A stretch of 64,000 nt of DNA from Jeongeupia chitinilytica (GTDB lineage: Bacteria > Pseudomonadota > Gammaproteobacteria > Burkholderiales > Chitinibacteraceae). Made by a program: the position numbers and the translations under genes. The first letter of the stretch is position 1. Every line of letters starts with the position of its first letter. Of this stretch, positions 1-10,830 are shown one piece after another. The stretch lies in assembly GCF_014652315.1 (NCBI RefSeq), contig NZ_BMYO01000002.1:62001-126000 (forward strand). Direction: 5' to 3'. The notes under the pieces were generated by a model that saw only the letters and a list, made by a program, of their open reading frames with translations, had not been told where the DNA came from and made no database searches.

Positions 1-3000
1 AGCCTGTCTGCCGTTCAGCTCGACAATGCAGAAGGGCAGATCGTCCTGACGGGCAACGGCAAACTGAGCCTGAATGGCGCGCTGGACAACAGCGATGGCA
101 AGGTGGCCAGCAACGGCGATGTCGCCATCAACGCCGGAACGCTGAACAACGCGCGGGGGCAGATCGCCGCGCAACGGCAACTCGACGTGGTGTCCGGTTC
201 AGTGCTGAACCGGTCCGGCACGATGGCCGCCGGCAAGGCGCTACGGATCGATAACGTGGGCGCGTTCGATAACCGCGACGGTGCGATCGAAGCCGGCGAA
301 GGGCTGACGTTCAGGAGCGGCAGCCTGAACAATGATGGCCTGGGCCGGGTGTTGGTGCTGAGCGGAGACGGTGTGATTACCGCCGATACCGTGAGCAATC
401 AGGGCACCTTGGGCGGCAACGGCAATGTGCTGATGACCGCGGGCCGGCTCGACAACACCGGTGCGTTATCCGCGCTTCAGGCCCTGACGATCAAGGCCGC
501 TCAGCTCGACAACGGCGGCAAGCTGGTGACCGCCAGCGCCTTGCAGCTCACGGCACAACACACTACCAATAGCGGCACGATCCAGGGCGATTTGCTCAGT
601 ATCGCCGGTATGTCGCTGATCAACGCCGGAGGGCAGCTGATTCAGGTCGGCAACGGCGATGCGCAGTGGGCTTTGACGGATGTCTTCGATAATCGCGGTG
701 GTGCTGTCGGAAGCGCGGCCCGGAGTCTGACGCTGAATGCCGGCCAGTTGACCAACACCGGCCGGATCGGCCTGAGCGGCAGCGGCCAGCACCGGATTGA
801 TGCGGCCGAACTCGACAACAGCGGCGGCCAGCTGATCCAGGCCGGTGCCGGCAGCATGATCGTGACCGCCAGCAACGAACTGGCGAATCGGGGTGGTTTG
901 ATCGGCAGCGCTGGCACCTTGAAATTGAATGCGGCCACGCTGGACAACAGCAATGCGGGCCAGTTGCAGGCGGACCGTCTGGCGCTGACCGTAGGCCAGC
1001 TGAACAATCAGCAGGGCAGCATCCGCCAGACCGGCGCGCAGAACGGCAGCTTCGCGATCAGCGGTGCGCTGGACAACCGCAAGGGGACGATTGCGACCAA
1101 CGCGAAGGACCTGACCCTGGTGGCGGCGCAGATCGACAATGCCGAGGGCCAGATCGCGCTGGCTGGTGACGGCAAGCTGAGCCTGACCGGCCCGCTCGAC
1201 AACAGCGGCGGCAAACTCGTCAGCAACGGCGACATCGCGATCCGGACCACGATGCTGACCAATGCCCAGGGGCAGGTGGTGGCGCAGCGGCAACTGGACA
1301 TCGATGCGCAATCGGTCAACAACCAGTCGGGCTCGCTGGCGTCCGGTGCGGCGCTGGTAATCAACAGTGCCGGTGCACTGGATTCGACCAACGGCAATAT
1401 CGAAGCCGGTAACGGTCTCACGCTGAATACCGGCAGCCTCAACAACGGTGGCCGGACGGTGGCCGTGGCCGGCAACGCGACCGTGACTGCGACGGGCAAC
1501 ATCGTCAACACCGGCACGCTGGGTGCCAACGGCCAGCTGCAACTGAACGGCAAGCAGCTGAGCAACAGCGGCACGCTGACCAGCATGCAGGATCTCGGCA
1601 TTGCGGCCGAGACGCTGAACAACAGCGGCACCGTGGTCGCGGCCAAGCAGGTCACGTTCAACGCCACGCAAAGCGTCGGCAACAGCGGCACCGTCCAGGC
1701 CGAGCGGCTTGCCGTCACCACGCCGACGCTGAGCAACAGCGGTGGCAAATTCATCCAGACCGGCACCATCAACGGGGCCTGGACCATCGCCTCCTTGCTC
1801 GACAACCGCAATGGCAGCATCAGCAGTGCAGCGCAAGACCTCGCATTGCAAAGCGCGCGAATCCTCAACGGTAGCGGGCGGATTGCCCATGCCGGCACTG
1901 GCCTGCTGTCGCTGACCGGTACGCTCGACAACGCCGCGGGCCAGGTCGGCAGCAACGGCGCGATCCGGATCTCGACCGATCAGTTCGGCAACGTCGCCGG
2001 CAATGTCGCGGCCTATCGCGGGCTGACGGTCACCGCGCAAAACCTGAACAACACTGCAGGCGGTGTACTGACCGCCAGTGACGTTGTCGATCTTGGCGTC
2101 AGCGGTACGCTCGACAACACCGGCGGCACCGTCGAAGGCGGCAATGGCCTGAGCGCGAGCGCGGCCACCTTGAACAACGGCGCCAATGGCCGCCTGGTTG
2201 CGGTGAGCGGGGACAGTCGCATCAGCGCCGGCAGCCAGTTGAGCAACGCGGGGCTGATCGGCGGCAACGGCAACGTCACGGTGACCGCGCCGCAATTGAA
2301 CAACACCGGCATGATCAGCGCGGGCCAGCTGCTGGATGTCAGCGGCAACGAGCTTGGCAACCGGGGCGGTCAGCTGCAGGGGCGTTCCGTTGCCGTCCGG
2401 GCCAATGGCAAGCTCGACAACGAGGGCGGCAAGGTCGACGCGGCCAACGCGCTGTCGGCGACCGCTGCAAGCATCGACAACGCGAGCGGCCGCATCGCCA
2501 ACAGCGGCAGCGCGCAAACCACGGTGAGCGCAGGCGCAGGCCTGAACAACAGCAATGGCCTGATCGGTGGCAACGGCAACACCCAGATCGGCGCTGCCAC
2601 CCTGACCAACACCGGGGGTACGCTGACCAGTGGTGCCGACCTGGGTGTGACCGCAACTACCCAGCTGAACAACGGTGGCGGCACCCTGTTCGCGGTCGGC
2701 AACACCAGCGTGAACACGCCGTTGTTCAACAACGCCGGTGGCGTGCTGAACGGCCGTGGCGATGCCAGCATCAGCGCAAGCCAGACCGACAACAGCGGTG
2801 GCCGGATCGCAACCAACCGCAACATCATGCTGACCAGCGCCGGCTTTTACGGTCTGGGCGACATCAACGCCGGCAACGACCTGACGCTGAACCTGCAGGG
2901 CGACATCAACCTCGTCGCCGGCATGGGCTGGACCGCGAACCACGACCTGACGCTGAACACCAACGGCAACATCGACAACCGGACGCGTTTTGGCGCGGTA

Positions 3001-6000
3001 GGCACGCTCAGTCTCAACGGTGCCAATGTCTACAACCGGGCGGGGGCCGAACTTTCGGGCAATGACGGCCTGCGCATTTCGACGGGCTACCTGCAGAACG
3101 AGGGCACGCTGTTCGGCGATCGTGTCGAACTCGGCGCCGGCAGCATCCTCAACCGCAACGCCATCTTCGGCGGCGACGTGACGTTGCGTGCCGGCAGCAT
3201 CGCCAATGCCGGCAACGGCAATCCGGACAGCAGCATCATTGCCGCCGGCCGCAACCTCAACCTCTACACCGGTGACCTGACCAACACCGCCGGCGGCGAT
3301 CTGTACAGCCTCGGCAATCTCAACATTGCCGCGCAGGATGGCGTTGGCAACGCCGGGCGGGTGCTGAACCAGTCGTCGACGATCCAGGGCGACGGGGATG
3401 TCGGCATCCGCGCCGGTGAAATCCGCAATCAGTGGGATTCGATTACCTATTCGGAAATCTCGACAAGTACCGAGCCGGTCAAACAGACCACGACCTCCCA
3501 GGGTGGTGAGCCGGTCGGCGGCCCGCCCGGTGGTGGCAGTACGACCACCACCACGGTTGCAACGACCTATACCACCACGACTGACGCCACGGTGTCGACA
3601 AGCGGCAGGGCGGGCAAGATCCTGGCTGGCGGTCAATTGGCGCTGGCCGGCGGTTCGGTCATCAACGATGCCAGCGTGATCGCGGCGGGGGGCAACGCGA
3701 GTGTCGACCAGAACCTGTTGCAGAACGTCGGCTATCAGGCTTATCGGCGAATCACCGAAACCCAGTCGGGCGAGAAAACGGTAGAAACCAAATGGTGTGG
3801 CGGCGGGGCGGGTGGTAATTCCGGCGGCTGCGGTTCCGAGCGGAAAACCTTTGAGTTCGGCCCGATCACGACGGTGATCGAAGATGTGTTGAAGCCCGGC
3901 ATCAGCGCCAGCTTCACTGCCGGTGGCAGCATCAGCGGCAATGCTGGAACGATCCGCAACATCACGACCGGCTTGCACACGCCGGCGATCGTTGGTTCGA
4001 CGATCAATGCGAACGGTGTCGCCAGGCTCGATCCGTCAACCGTCAATACCGGCGGTGGTCAACTTGCGGCCATCGCGGCACCGGTCAAGTTGACCGGCCA
4101 GGGCCCGGCAACGCAATCGGCGGTCGATGGCCCAACGTTGACCGGCCCGACCACGACGCAAACAAATGCGTCGCAACTGCAGGGCCAGGGGCAAACCACG
4201 GCAGCACGCGTGGCGGGTGTCGGGCTGCGCGGCGATCCGATCAGCGCAGGCTATCAGTTGCCGACCAGCGGCCTGTACCGGATCAACCCGATGCCGGACC
4301 AGAAGTACCTGGTCGAGACCGACCCGCGCTTTACCCAGTACGGCAAGTTCATCAGCAGCGACTACATGCTCGGCCGGCTGAACATCGACCCGTCCGCCAC
4401 GCACAAGCGCCTCGGCGACGCGTTCTATGAAAACAAGCTCGTTACCGACCAGATTGCCCAACTGACCGGCCGGCGTTTCCTCGACGGCTACACCGACCAG
4501 CAGGCTGAATACCAGGCGCTGATGGATGCCGGCGCGGCGTATGCACAGCAGTTCGGCATCACGCCCGGCATCAGTCTCAGTGGCGAGCAAATGGCCAGCC
4601 TGACCCGTGACATGGTCTGGCTCGAGACCCGTGTGGTCAACGGTCAGAGTGTTCTGGTGCCGGTGGTCTACCTCGCCGGCGTCGAACAGAACGTCATGCA
4701 AACCGGCCAGGGCATGCTCGCGGCCGACAGTATCGACCTGCGCACCGGTACGCTCTCCAACAGTGGCGTGATCCAGAGCCAGACGGCGACGAAGATTGCC
4801 GCCACGCAGATCAGCAACCTCGGCGGCACGATCAGCAGCACCGGCAGCATCGACCTTGCCGCGACAGGCGATCTGCTGAACCAGTCCGGTCTGATCAGCG
4901 GTAACGCGGTCAAGCTCGTTGCCGGCAACGACCTGACCAACCTGACCGTTGCGGGTATGCGCATCGGCACGATCCAGGCCGGCGACAGTCTGGCGATGAA
5001 TGCCGGTAGGGATATGGTCCTGACTGCCAGCCAGCTCGATGCCAAGGGCAATGTATCGCTCGATGTCGGTCGGAATCTGGTGCTGGATACCTTGGCGACG
5101 ACAAAAAACCATACGCAAACGGGCAAGGATCTTGGCAACGGCTGGTTCCTGCAGGACGGCACAACCACGACTACCAGTCAGACGACGTTTGAAGCCAGCA
5201 GTATTTCTGCAGGAAAAAACCTTGCAATCAAAGTCGGTAACGACGTCAACGCCACTGCTGCAACCTTGAAGGCGGGCGATCAACTGACGCTGCTTGCCGG
5301 TGGTGATGTAACGCTGAAGGCTGCGAAAGAAACGGCCAGCTTTGACCAGCGCATTGGCGGTGACCGCTATCACCTTGCTGAGAGCAGTGAGCGCTTGGTG
5401 AGTACCACTATCGAGGCAACGAACAACATCACGATTGGTGCGGGCCAGGGTGAGGGCAAGCACGGCAATCTGACTGTAACCAGCAGTGATGTGCTCAGTG
5501 AAAAGGGCAAGATTCAGCTTGCCGCCACGGGTGATGTCAATCTGGGGGCGCAAATCGAAACGGAGTCCTCGCTCACTGAAACCCATCAGAAGACCAAGGG
5601 TTTCTTCAAGAAGAGCGAAACGCGCACGCGCGATGAAACGGTCACGACCACCGCAGTGGGCAGCACCATCAGCGGCGACAGCGTCGCTATCGTTGCCGGT
5701 AACAATCTGAATGTGGTTGGCAGCAATGTTGTCGGCACCAACGATGTCGATCTGCGTGCCGGTAAGGATGTCAACATCGTCGCGGCCACCAATACCGTGT
5801 ACGAGGAACGTTACCGCGAAGAAAAGAAGTCCGGTCTGTCGGTCGGTCTGATGTCGATGAGTTATGACAAACAGCAGAGCAAGGACCATTCGGTTGCAGA
5901 CGCGACGAAACAAAGCCAAAGCCGCAGCCTCGTCGGTTCGACCGAAGGCAATCTGACCATTGTTGCAGGCGGTGATGCCAACATTCTGGGCAGTGACCTC

Positions 6001-9000
6001 AGCGCCCTGCAGGGTGATCTCGGTATCCGTGCTCAGAACATCAATATCAGCAACGGTATCGATACGCTGGAGACGCAGGAAAACCACGAGCGCAAGCAAA
6101 GCGGACTCTCGACGAAGGTGGTAGGTACGCCGATCGATACGGTGCGCAACCTCCAGGACACGGTTGCGACTAAAAAAGGCTATGCAGCGTACGACGGCGT
6201 CATGAAAGAACTGGGTGCCAGTGTGTTCAACACGCCCGACGTCGATATCAGCTTCGGTCGCAGTCAGAGCCAGATCAATCTGCAATCGTCTTCGCAGGCA
6301 GCGATCGGCAGCACGCTGAATGCGGGCGGCGACATCAAGCTGATCGCGACCGGTTCCGGTGTGCTGGATGCCAACGGCAAGGCGGTGGACGGCAACATCA
6401 ACGTCATCGGCTCGGTGGTGCAAGGGGGCGGTAAAACCACGCTGGCGGCGAACGGCAATGTCAATGTCGTGGCCAGCAACAGCGAATCGGAAAGCAGCAG
6501 CAGCCAGAGCAGCAGCGGTACGCGGGTCTCGCTGTACGCACCGCAACTCGGTGATGTTGGCCGCGGTATTTCCGGCGGGCCGGACAATAGTGGCACCTCG
6601 CTGTCGCCCTACAACCAGTCGCGCACCGAAGGGCACTCGGAGCAGCAAAACAGCCGCCAAACCGCCAGCCTGATCAGTGGTTCACAAGTATCGATTTCCA
6701 GCTCGACCAGCGACATCCTGATCGCCGGCTCTGCCGTCACGGGCTTGATGGGAGTTGATCTGGCTGCTGCAGGCAACATCAGTATCGTTGCCGGCAACGA
6801 TGCGCAGCGCTCCAACCAGCAAGCCAGTTCACTGACCCTCGGCGACTTGGGCGGTACCGGCAACAGTCAGACCAACGGCATTCGCCGTACTGAAGACAGC
6901 GCGAGGGGTGCAGGCAACACCCAGAGCACCATCCGCAGTGAAATCACCAGCGCCTTTGGCGACGTCAACATCACTGCCGGCGAAGCCCTTCACATTGCCG
7001 GCGCCGATATTGCCGCTGGCAATGATGCGATGCTGATCGGCAAACAGGTGCAAATCGACCCGGGTGTCGACCAGTACCGCTACGACGAAGCGCACAAGAT
7101 GTCGCAGACCGGGGTGACAACCAAGGTCTCCAGCCCGATCGAATCGGCAGTGCAAACCGTCGTCGCCATGGCCGAACAGGGCCGGGAAAGCAGCGATGCG
7201 CGCACGAAGGCACTCGCCGCAGGTACTGCTGCGCTGGCAACCTACAACGCGGTGAGTGCAGCTACAGTCAACCCGACACAAATGGCCAGCGTCAGCGGCA
7301 GCATCACCTTCGGCCAGAGCAAGAGCCAAAGCACCAGCACGCAACAATCTGCCTTGAACAGCGGTAGCAGCGTGCAAGCGGGTCGTGACCTGATCATTGC
7401 CGCCACCGGTGCGGGCGAAACCTCCAACCTCAACCTCATCGGCAGCGATATTTCGGCTGGGCGCGATATCACGTTGTTAGCCGACAACAAGGTCAATCTG
7501 CTCGCCGCGCTCGACACCAACAGCGAACACAGCAAGAACAGCGGCAGCAGTTGGGGGATCGGGGTAGCTGCCAGCGTGGGCGCCGGTGGCTTCGCCGTCG
7601 GGATTACCGTCGAGGCCAGCACCAGCAAGGGCCATGTCGATGGTGAAGAACGTACTTGGCAGAACAGCCATGTAGGTGCCGGTGAAAACCTGACCATCGT
7701 TTCGGGCGGGGATACCAATCTGCGCGGTGCGGTGGCAAGTGCCGAGCAGGTCAGCGCAGATGTGGGTGGGGATCTGAATATCGAGAGCCTGCAGGACACC
7801 CACAAGTACGACAGCAAGCAAACCTCTGCAGGCGGCAGCATTACTGTCGGCATTGGCGCATCGACCGGGTCGGGTGGCGTTAGCTTCAGCGGTGAAAACA
7901 TGAAGAACGACTACGCCAGCGTGATCGAACAAAGTGGCATCGTCGCGGGCGAGGGGGGCTTCCAGATCAAGGTCAAGGGCAACACCGACCTGACTGGTGC
8001 CGTGATCGCCAGCACGGCGGATGCCGACAAGAATTCGCTGACCACCGGCTCGCTCAGCTATCGCGAGATCGAGAACCACGCCGAATACAGCGGCAGCAGT
8101 GTCGGTCTGGCAGTCTCGGGCGGGATTGGCGACGACAAAAAAGCGACCGATCCCGGCCCGGGTTTCAAAGCCGGATCGATGGAGTTTGCAACCGGCGTGA
8201 GTGCTACTGTCCCTGTCGTTTTGGGCGCCAGCGGAGAACAAAGCAGCACCACCCACAGCGCCATCAGTGCCGGTAGCATCGTCATTACCGACGCCGCCAA
8301 ACAGCAGGAAAAGACCGGGCAGACCGTTGCCGAAGCCGTTGCCGGCATCAGCCGCGACACCAGCAATGCGCATCAGGCGCTGAACGACGAGTTTGACGCC
8401 AAGGAAGTCCACGGTGGCTTCGTGGTGACGCAGGCGTTCGTGCAGGAAGTGGGGACGTTCCAGGCAGTCAAGGCGCAGGAGGCGGATGCCAAGGAAAAGG
8501 CATTCCGCAACGAGAAGGATCCGGAGAAACAGAAGCAACTAAAAGCCGAATACGAAGAGGCGCTCAAATGGGCTCCCGGAGGCACGTACAGCCAAGTGTT
8601 GACCGCATTTACCGTTGCTACAGGTAGCAATGTAGCGGGCGGCATCGGGCAATTGGCGCAAGTGGCAGTGGTGAAGTATGTCCAAGGGATGGCGACGAAC
8701 CAGGTAAAACAGCTTGCGGACATGCTTGACTCGGAGGCCGCACGCGCCGCACTGCAAGGTTTGGTTGGCTGCGCCGGGGGCCAGGCATCCGGTAGTAGCT
8801 GCAGTTCCGGCGCACTTGGGGCCGCCGGTACGGTGGTGATGAGCAGTTTGCTTGATCAACTGATGCACAAGGATCCGGCGCTGATGAGTGCCGGGGAAAA
8901 GAAGGAGAGAGAAAATCTGGTCGCTGCGCTGATGGGCGGAATTGTGGCAGCAGCAGGTGGGAATGTGGCCGAAGCGGTTGGCGCCTCGCAAATCGAGATG

Positions 9001-10011
9001 GCGAACAACCGGGACTCGCCACAGCAGATGCAGCAAATCATGTTGACGGCGAGAAAGCTGGATCGTGAGCGAATCGAAAGGATGTTCAAAGCTGGCGATT
9101 GTGCCAGCGTCAGCCCCCAGCAGTGCGTCGCAAAGATGGACGATCGCCAGCGGGAGGAATTGCAGCGCTTTGCAATTACCCTTGGCACACTGCTGCCGGT
9201 GATGGGGGAAGTTGACGCAATCAAGACCTTGATCACGGGGATGGACCTGAACGGTGATGAAGTCCATCGCTTCTGGGGCGTGCTTGGCGTTGTCACAGCT
9301 GGCTATGGACAGAAGGGGAAGTTGCTCGTCGAGACAATCAGCGAGGCATCGGTGGAGAAGGCTGCAGTTCTGGCTGCCGCCGAGAAGACGGCTGGTAAAA
9401 CGACACAGCAAACCACAAAGGTGGTGTTGGCTCCGCGCCCTGGAACGTTGGACGACCTCAATCACCTGCCGGAAGCGCTGCCGAGCAAGAGCGGGAACCT
9501 CTGCAAATCCAAGGTGTTGGGGTGCGGCGTCACGTTATCGGTGCACGCCGAGGATCAGGCTCTGGTGGATACGATCAGGAAGAACGGTGATCTAGGGGGT
9601 ACACTGACCGAGGAGTTGGCCGAGAAGATGGCTGCTCGCAGTGGTTACGAGTCGTTGGCGGGCAAGTACGGGGCCAACAATGGGTTTGATCATGTGCTCA
9701 TCAAGGAAGGCAGCGATGGTTCGGTGCTGATCCTTGATTCGAAGCAAATGAAAAAATTCTCAACCCGACTTGAGATGAATGCCGCTGGGGGCTATCCGCA
9801 GCTTTCAGACGAATGGGTTAATCAGGTTTTGAGAAACTTGGATGTTGCTGCCGCAAAAGCTAGCTTTTCCGATAAGGCCGAGATCTTTAGAACTATTAAT
9901 TTAGTTAAAGACGCCATGCTAGATGGTAAGTTAAAAACAGCGGTGATTGCGGTTGACAAAACGACTGGGAATGTAATGGCAGTTCCTGTAAAGGTAGGAG
10001 GGGTGAAGTGA
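1..10011 (+). CDS. cdiA: CdiA-type contact-dependent inhibition exoprotein, 3' portion (5' end outside window)
   Basis: The reading frame is open from base 1, so this is the C-terminal 3336 residues of a larger TpsA/FHA-type protein; the signal peptide, TPS domain and any CdiB partner lie upstream. Roughly the first 1100 residues are tandem filamentous-haemagglutinin-type repeats (recurring LDNSGG, LNNAQG, AAGNDL patterns) that form the beta-helical stalk. They are interrupted near 3430-3590 by a Thr/Gly-rich stretch. A pre-toxin region follows: GCAGGQASGSSCSSG (about 8770), then IEMANN near 8992-9009 in the place of the usual VENN-type motif, then LPVMGEVDAIKTLITG (from about 9190), which matches the PT-TG pre-toxin family. 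The last ~190 residues (from about 9430) are the toxin: GFD (Asp at 9688) and LILDSK (Asp 9736, Lys 9742) fit a PD-(D/E)XK nuclease core. The final ~250 bp turn AT-rich, as expected for an exchangeable toxin module. Delivery to neighbouring cells is inferred from the family. Confidence 0.9.
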   Translation, partial: SLSAVQLDNAEGQIVLTGNGKLSLNGALDNSDGKVASNGDVAINAGTLNNARGQIAAQRQLDVVSGSVLNRSGTMAAGKALRIDNVGAFDNRDGAIEAGEGLTFRSGSLNNDGLGRVLVLSGDGVITADTVSNQGTLGGNGNVLMTAGRLDNTGALSALQALTIKAAQLDNGGKLVTASALQLTAQHTTNSGTIQGDLLSIAGMSLINAGGQLIQVGNGDAQWALTDVFDNRGGAVGSAARSLTLNAGQLTNTGRIGLSGSGQHRIDAAELDNSGGQLIQAGAGSMIVTASNELANRGGLIGSAGTLKLNAATLDNSNAGQLQADRLALTVGQLNNQQGSIRQTGAQNGSFAISGALDNRKGTIATNAKDLTLVAAQIDNAEGQIALAGDGKLSLTGPLDNSGGKLVSNGDIAIRTTMLTNAQGQVVAQRQLDIDAQSVNNQSGSLASGAALVINSAGALDSTNGNIEAGNGLTLNTGSLNNGGRTVAVAGNATVTATGNIVNTGTLGANGQLQLNGKQLSNSGTLTSMQDLGIAAETLNNSGTVVAAKQVTFNATQSVGNSGTVQAERLAVTTPTLSNSGGKFIQTGTINGAWTIASLLDNRNGSISSAAQDLALQSARILNGSGRIAHAGTGLLSLTGTLDNAAGQVGSNGAIRISTDQFGNVAGNVAAYRGLTVTAQNLNNTAGGVLTASDVVDLGVSGTLDNTGGTVEGGNGLSASAATLNNGANGRLVAVSGDSRISAGSQLSNAGLIGGNGNVTVTAPQLNNTGMISAGQLLDVSGNELGNRGGQLQGRSVAVRANGKLDNEGGKVDAANALSATAASIDNASGRIANSGSAQTTVSAGAGLNNSNGLIGGNGNTQIGAATLTNTGGTLTSGADLGVTATTQLNNGGGTLFAVGNTSVNTPLFNNAGGVLNGRGDASISASQTDNSGGRIATNRNIMLTSAGFYGLGDINAGNDLTLNLQGDINLVAGMGWTANHDLTLNTNGNIDNRTRFGAVGTLSLNGANVYNRAGAELSGNDGLRISTGYLQNEGTLFGDRVELGAGSILNRNAIFGGDVTLRAGSIANAGNGNPDSSIIAAGRNLNLYTGDLTNTAGGDLYSLGNLNIAAQDGVGNAGRVLNQSSTIQGDGDVGIRAGEIRNQWDSITYSEISTSTEPVKQTTTSQGGEPVGGPPGGGSTTTTTVATTYTTTTDATVSTSGRAGKILAGGQLALAGGSVINDASVIAAGGNASVDQNLLQNVGYQAYRRITETQSGEKTVETKWCGGGAGGNSGGCGSERKTFEFGPITTVIEDVLKPGISASFTAGGSISGNAGTIRNITTGLHTPAIVGSTINANGVARLDPSTVNTGGGQLAAIAAPVKLTGQGPATQSAVDGPTLTGPTTTQTNASQLQGQGQTTAARVAGVGLRGDPISAGYQLPTSGLYRINPMPDQKYLVETDPRFTQYGKFISSDYMLGRLNIDPSATHKRLGDAFYENKLVTDQIAQLTGRRFLDGYTDQQAEYQALMDAGAAYAQQFGITPGISLSGEQMASLTRDMVWLETRVVNGQSVLVPVVYLAGVEQNVMQTGQGMLAADSIDLRTGTLSNSGVIQSQTATKIAATQISNLGGTISSTGSIDLAATGDLLNQSGLISGNAVKLVAGNDLTNLTVAGMRIGTIQAGDSLAMNAGRDMVLTASQLDAKGNVSLDVGRNLVLDTLATTKNHTQTGKDLGNGWFLQDGTTTTTSQTTFEASSISAGKNLAIKVGNDVNATAATLKAGDQLTLLAGGDVTLKAAKETASFDQRIGGDRYHLAESSERLVSTTIEATNNITIGAGQGEGKHGNLTVTSSDVLSEKGKIQLAATGDVNLGAQIETESSLTETHQKTKGFFKKSETRTRDETVTTTAVGSTISGDSVAIVAGNNLNVVGSNVVGTNDVDLRAGKDVNIVAATNTVYEERYREEKKSGLSVGLMSMSYDKQQSKDHSVADATKQSQSRSLVGSTEGNLTIVAGGDANILGSDLSALQGDLGIRAQNINISNGIDTLETQENHERKQSGLSTKVVGTPIDTVRNLQDTVATKKGYAAYDGVMKELGASVFNTPDVDISFGRSQSQINLQSSSQAAIGSTLNAGGDIKLIATGSGVLDANGKAVDGNINVIGSVVQGGGKTTLAANGNVNVVASNSESESSSSQSSSGTRVSLYAPQLGDVGRGISGGPDNSGTSLSPYNQSRTEGHSEQQNSRQTASLISGSQVSISSSTSDILIAGSAVTGLMGVDLAAAGNISIVAGNDAQRSNQQASSLTLGDLGGTGNSQTNGIRRTEDSARGAGNTQSTIRSEITSAFGDVNITAGEALHIAGADIAAGNDAMLIGKQVQIDPGVDQYRYDEAHKMSQTGVTTKVSSPIESAVQTVVAMAEQGRESSDARTKALAAGTAALATYNAVSAATVNPTQMASVSGSITFGQSKSQSTSTQQSALNSGSSVQAGRDLIIAATGAGETSNLNLIGSDISAGRDITLLADNKVNLLAALDTNSEHSKNSGSSWGIGVAASVGAGGFAVGITVEASTSKGHVDGEERTWQNSHVGAGENLTIVSGGDTNLRGAVASAEQVSADVGGDLNIESLQDTHKYDSKQTSAGGSITVGIGASTGSGGVSFSGENMKNDYASVIEQSGIVAGEGGFQIKVKGNTDLTGAVIASTADADKNSLTTGSLSYREIENHAEYSGSSVGLAVSGGIGDDKKATDPGPGFKAGSMEFATGVSATVPVVLGASGEQSSTTHSAISAGSIVITDAAKQQEKTGQTVAEAVAGISRDTSNAHQALNDEFDAKEVHGGFVVTQAFVQEVGTFQAVKAQEADAKEKAFRNEKDPEKQKQLKAEYEEALKWAPGGTYSQVLTAFTVATGSNVAGGIGQLAQVAVVKYVQGMATNQVKQLADMLDSEAARAALQGLVGCAGGQASGSSCSSGALGAAGTVVMSSLLDQLMHKDPALMSAGEKKERENLVAALMGGIVAAAGGNVAEAVGASQIEMANNRDSPQQMQQIMLTARKLDRERIERMFKAGDCASVSPQQCVAKMDDRQREELQRFAITLGTLLPVMGEVDAIKTLITGMDLNGDEVHRFWGVLGVVTAGYGQKGKLLVETISEASVEKAAVLAAAEKTAGKTTQQTTKVVLAPRPGTLDDLNHLPEALPSKSGNLCKSKVLGCGVTLSVHAEDQALVDTIRKNGDLGGTLTEELAEKMAARSGYESLAGKYGANNGFDHVLIKEGSDGSVLILDSKQMKKFSTRLEMNAAGGYPQLSDEWVNQVLRNLDVAAAKASFSDKAEIFRTINLVKDAMLDGKLKTAVIAVDKTTGNVMAVPVKVGGVK

Positions 10012-10817
10012 GTGTTCTTATTTCCGACAAAAATTGCATGATTCTGGCCAGTGTTCGAGATTCGGAGAAATCTTATGTTGAAAAATCACTTGCGAGAATT
10101 TCAACAGGTACTGGAGATCCAGTCGCGTGTGAACGCCTGTTAGGGAACTATGCAGAAGTTGAGGCATTGTTTCAGTATTTTGATGGAAAAAGTTTGCTTG
10201 ATTTACGGTACTGGTTGTATGTTGCTGCAAAAATTCAGCTGCACCAGCTTCCGCATAATCATCGCTTCGGCTACCCTACATTACGTTTTTGGAGGCCGCT
10301 TTTCTCGAACCATTCTGGGCTAATAGAGCATGTTGCTCGATTTCCAGAGCAGTACCCTCTGGATGCCGGACGAGATCTGGGCGAGATACTGGAAACGCGC
10401 GAAAAACCGCTGCATGACAATCATCAGCGCTGGGTACGTCAGCTGGCCATTCGTGGCGAATGGGATCGGGTTCAGGCGCAAACGGCATTGGCTTTGGCTA
10501 ATCCGCCGAAAAGCGTCAAGTCATATGTGTTGACAGATATGCAGTATTTGCAGGCATTGGCTAGCGGTGATGTAGCAACGATGGAGGCATGTCTGGCTGA
10601 GTTGTTGAAGCCACGCATTCGCAAGGCGCGGAATGATTTGCCGATACTCGAAGACTTGCTGAGTCTGGATGTGCTGGTGCTCGCCAAAATCGCCTGGATG
10701 CACGGCTATGAAATAGATCCAAAATCGAATTATGTACCAAGCGACTGGTTGCCGATGACGCCCAATGCGTCATATGTCGACCCTTGGGATTTCATGAAAG
10801 ATATTGTGTTGCCGTGA
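10008..10817 (+). CDS. Putative CDI immunity protein (Imm49-like)
   Basis: 269 residues, starting at a GTG that overlaps the cdiA stop by four bases (GTGA), so it is translationally coupled to the toxin. That is the normal position of the immunity gene that neutralises the cognate toxin in the cytoplasm. The protein is alpha-helical in character and has no signal peptide. The C-terminal part (ILEDLLSLDVLVLAKIAW, then an IDPKS/YVPSDWLP segment) resembles the end of Imm49-type immunity proteins; this assignment is by eye. Composition is visibly AT-richer than the body of cdiA, matching the toxin end, which suggests that toxin and immunity were acquired as one cassette. Role is fairly safe from position; family is less certain. 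Confidence 0.72.
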   Translation: MSVLISDKNCMILASVRDSEKSYVEKSLARISTGTGDPVACERLLGNYAEVEALFQYFDGKSLLDLRYWLYVAAKIQLHQLPHNHRFGYPTLRFWRPLFSNHSGLIEHVARFPEQYPLDAGRDLGEILETREKPLHDNHQRWVRQLAIRGEWDRVQAQTALALANPPKSVKSYVLTDMQYLQALASGDVATMEACLAELLKPRIRKARNDLPILEDLLSLDVLVLAKIAWMHGYEIDPKSNYVPSDWLPMTPNASYVDPWDFMKDIVLP

Positions 10818-10830
10818 TAAGGATTTCTGA

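Noticed and set aside
466..3978. Long minus-strand frame opposite the cdiA repeats
   Set aside because: Same effect of the GC-rich FHA repeats; the plus strand shows clear FHA-repeat protein, so the reverse frame is a shadow.
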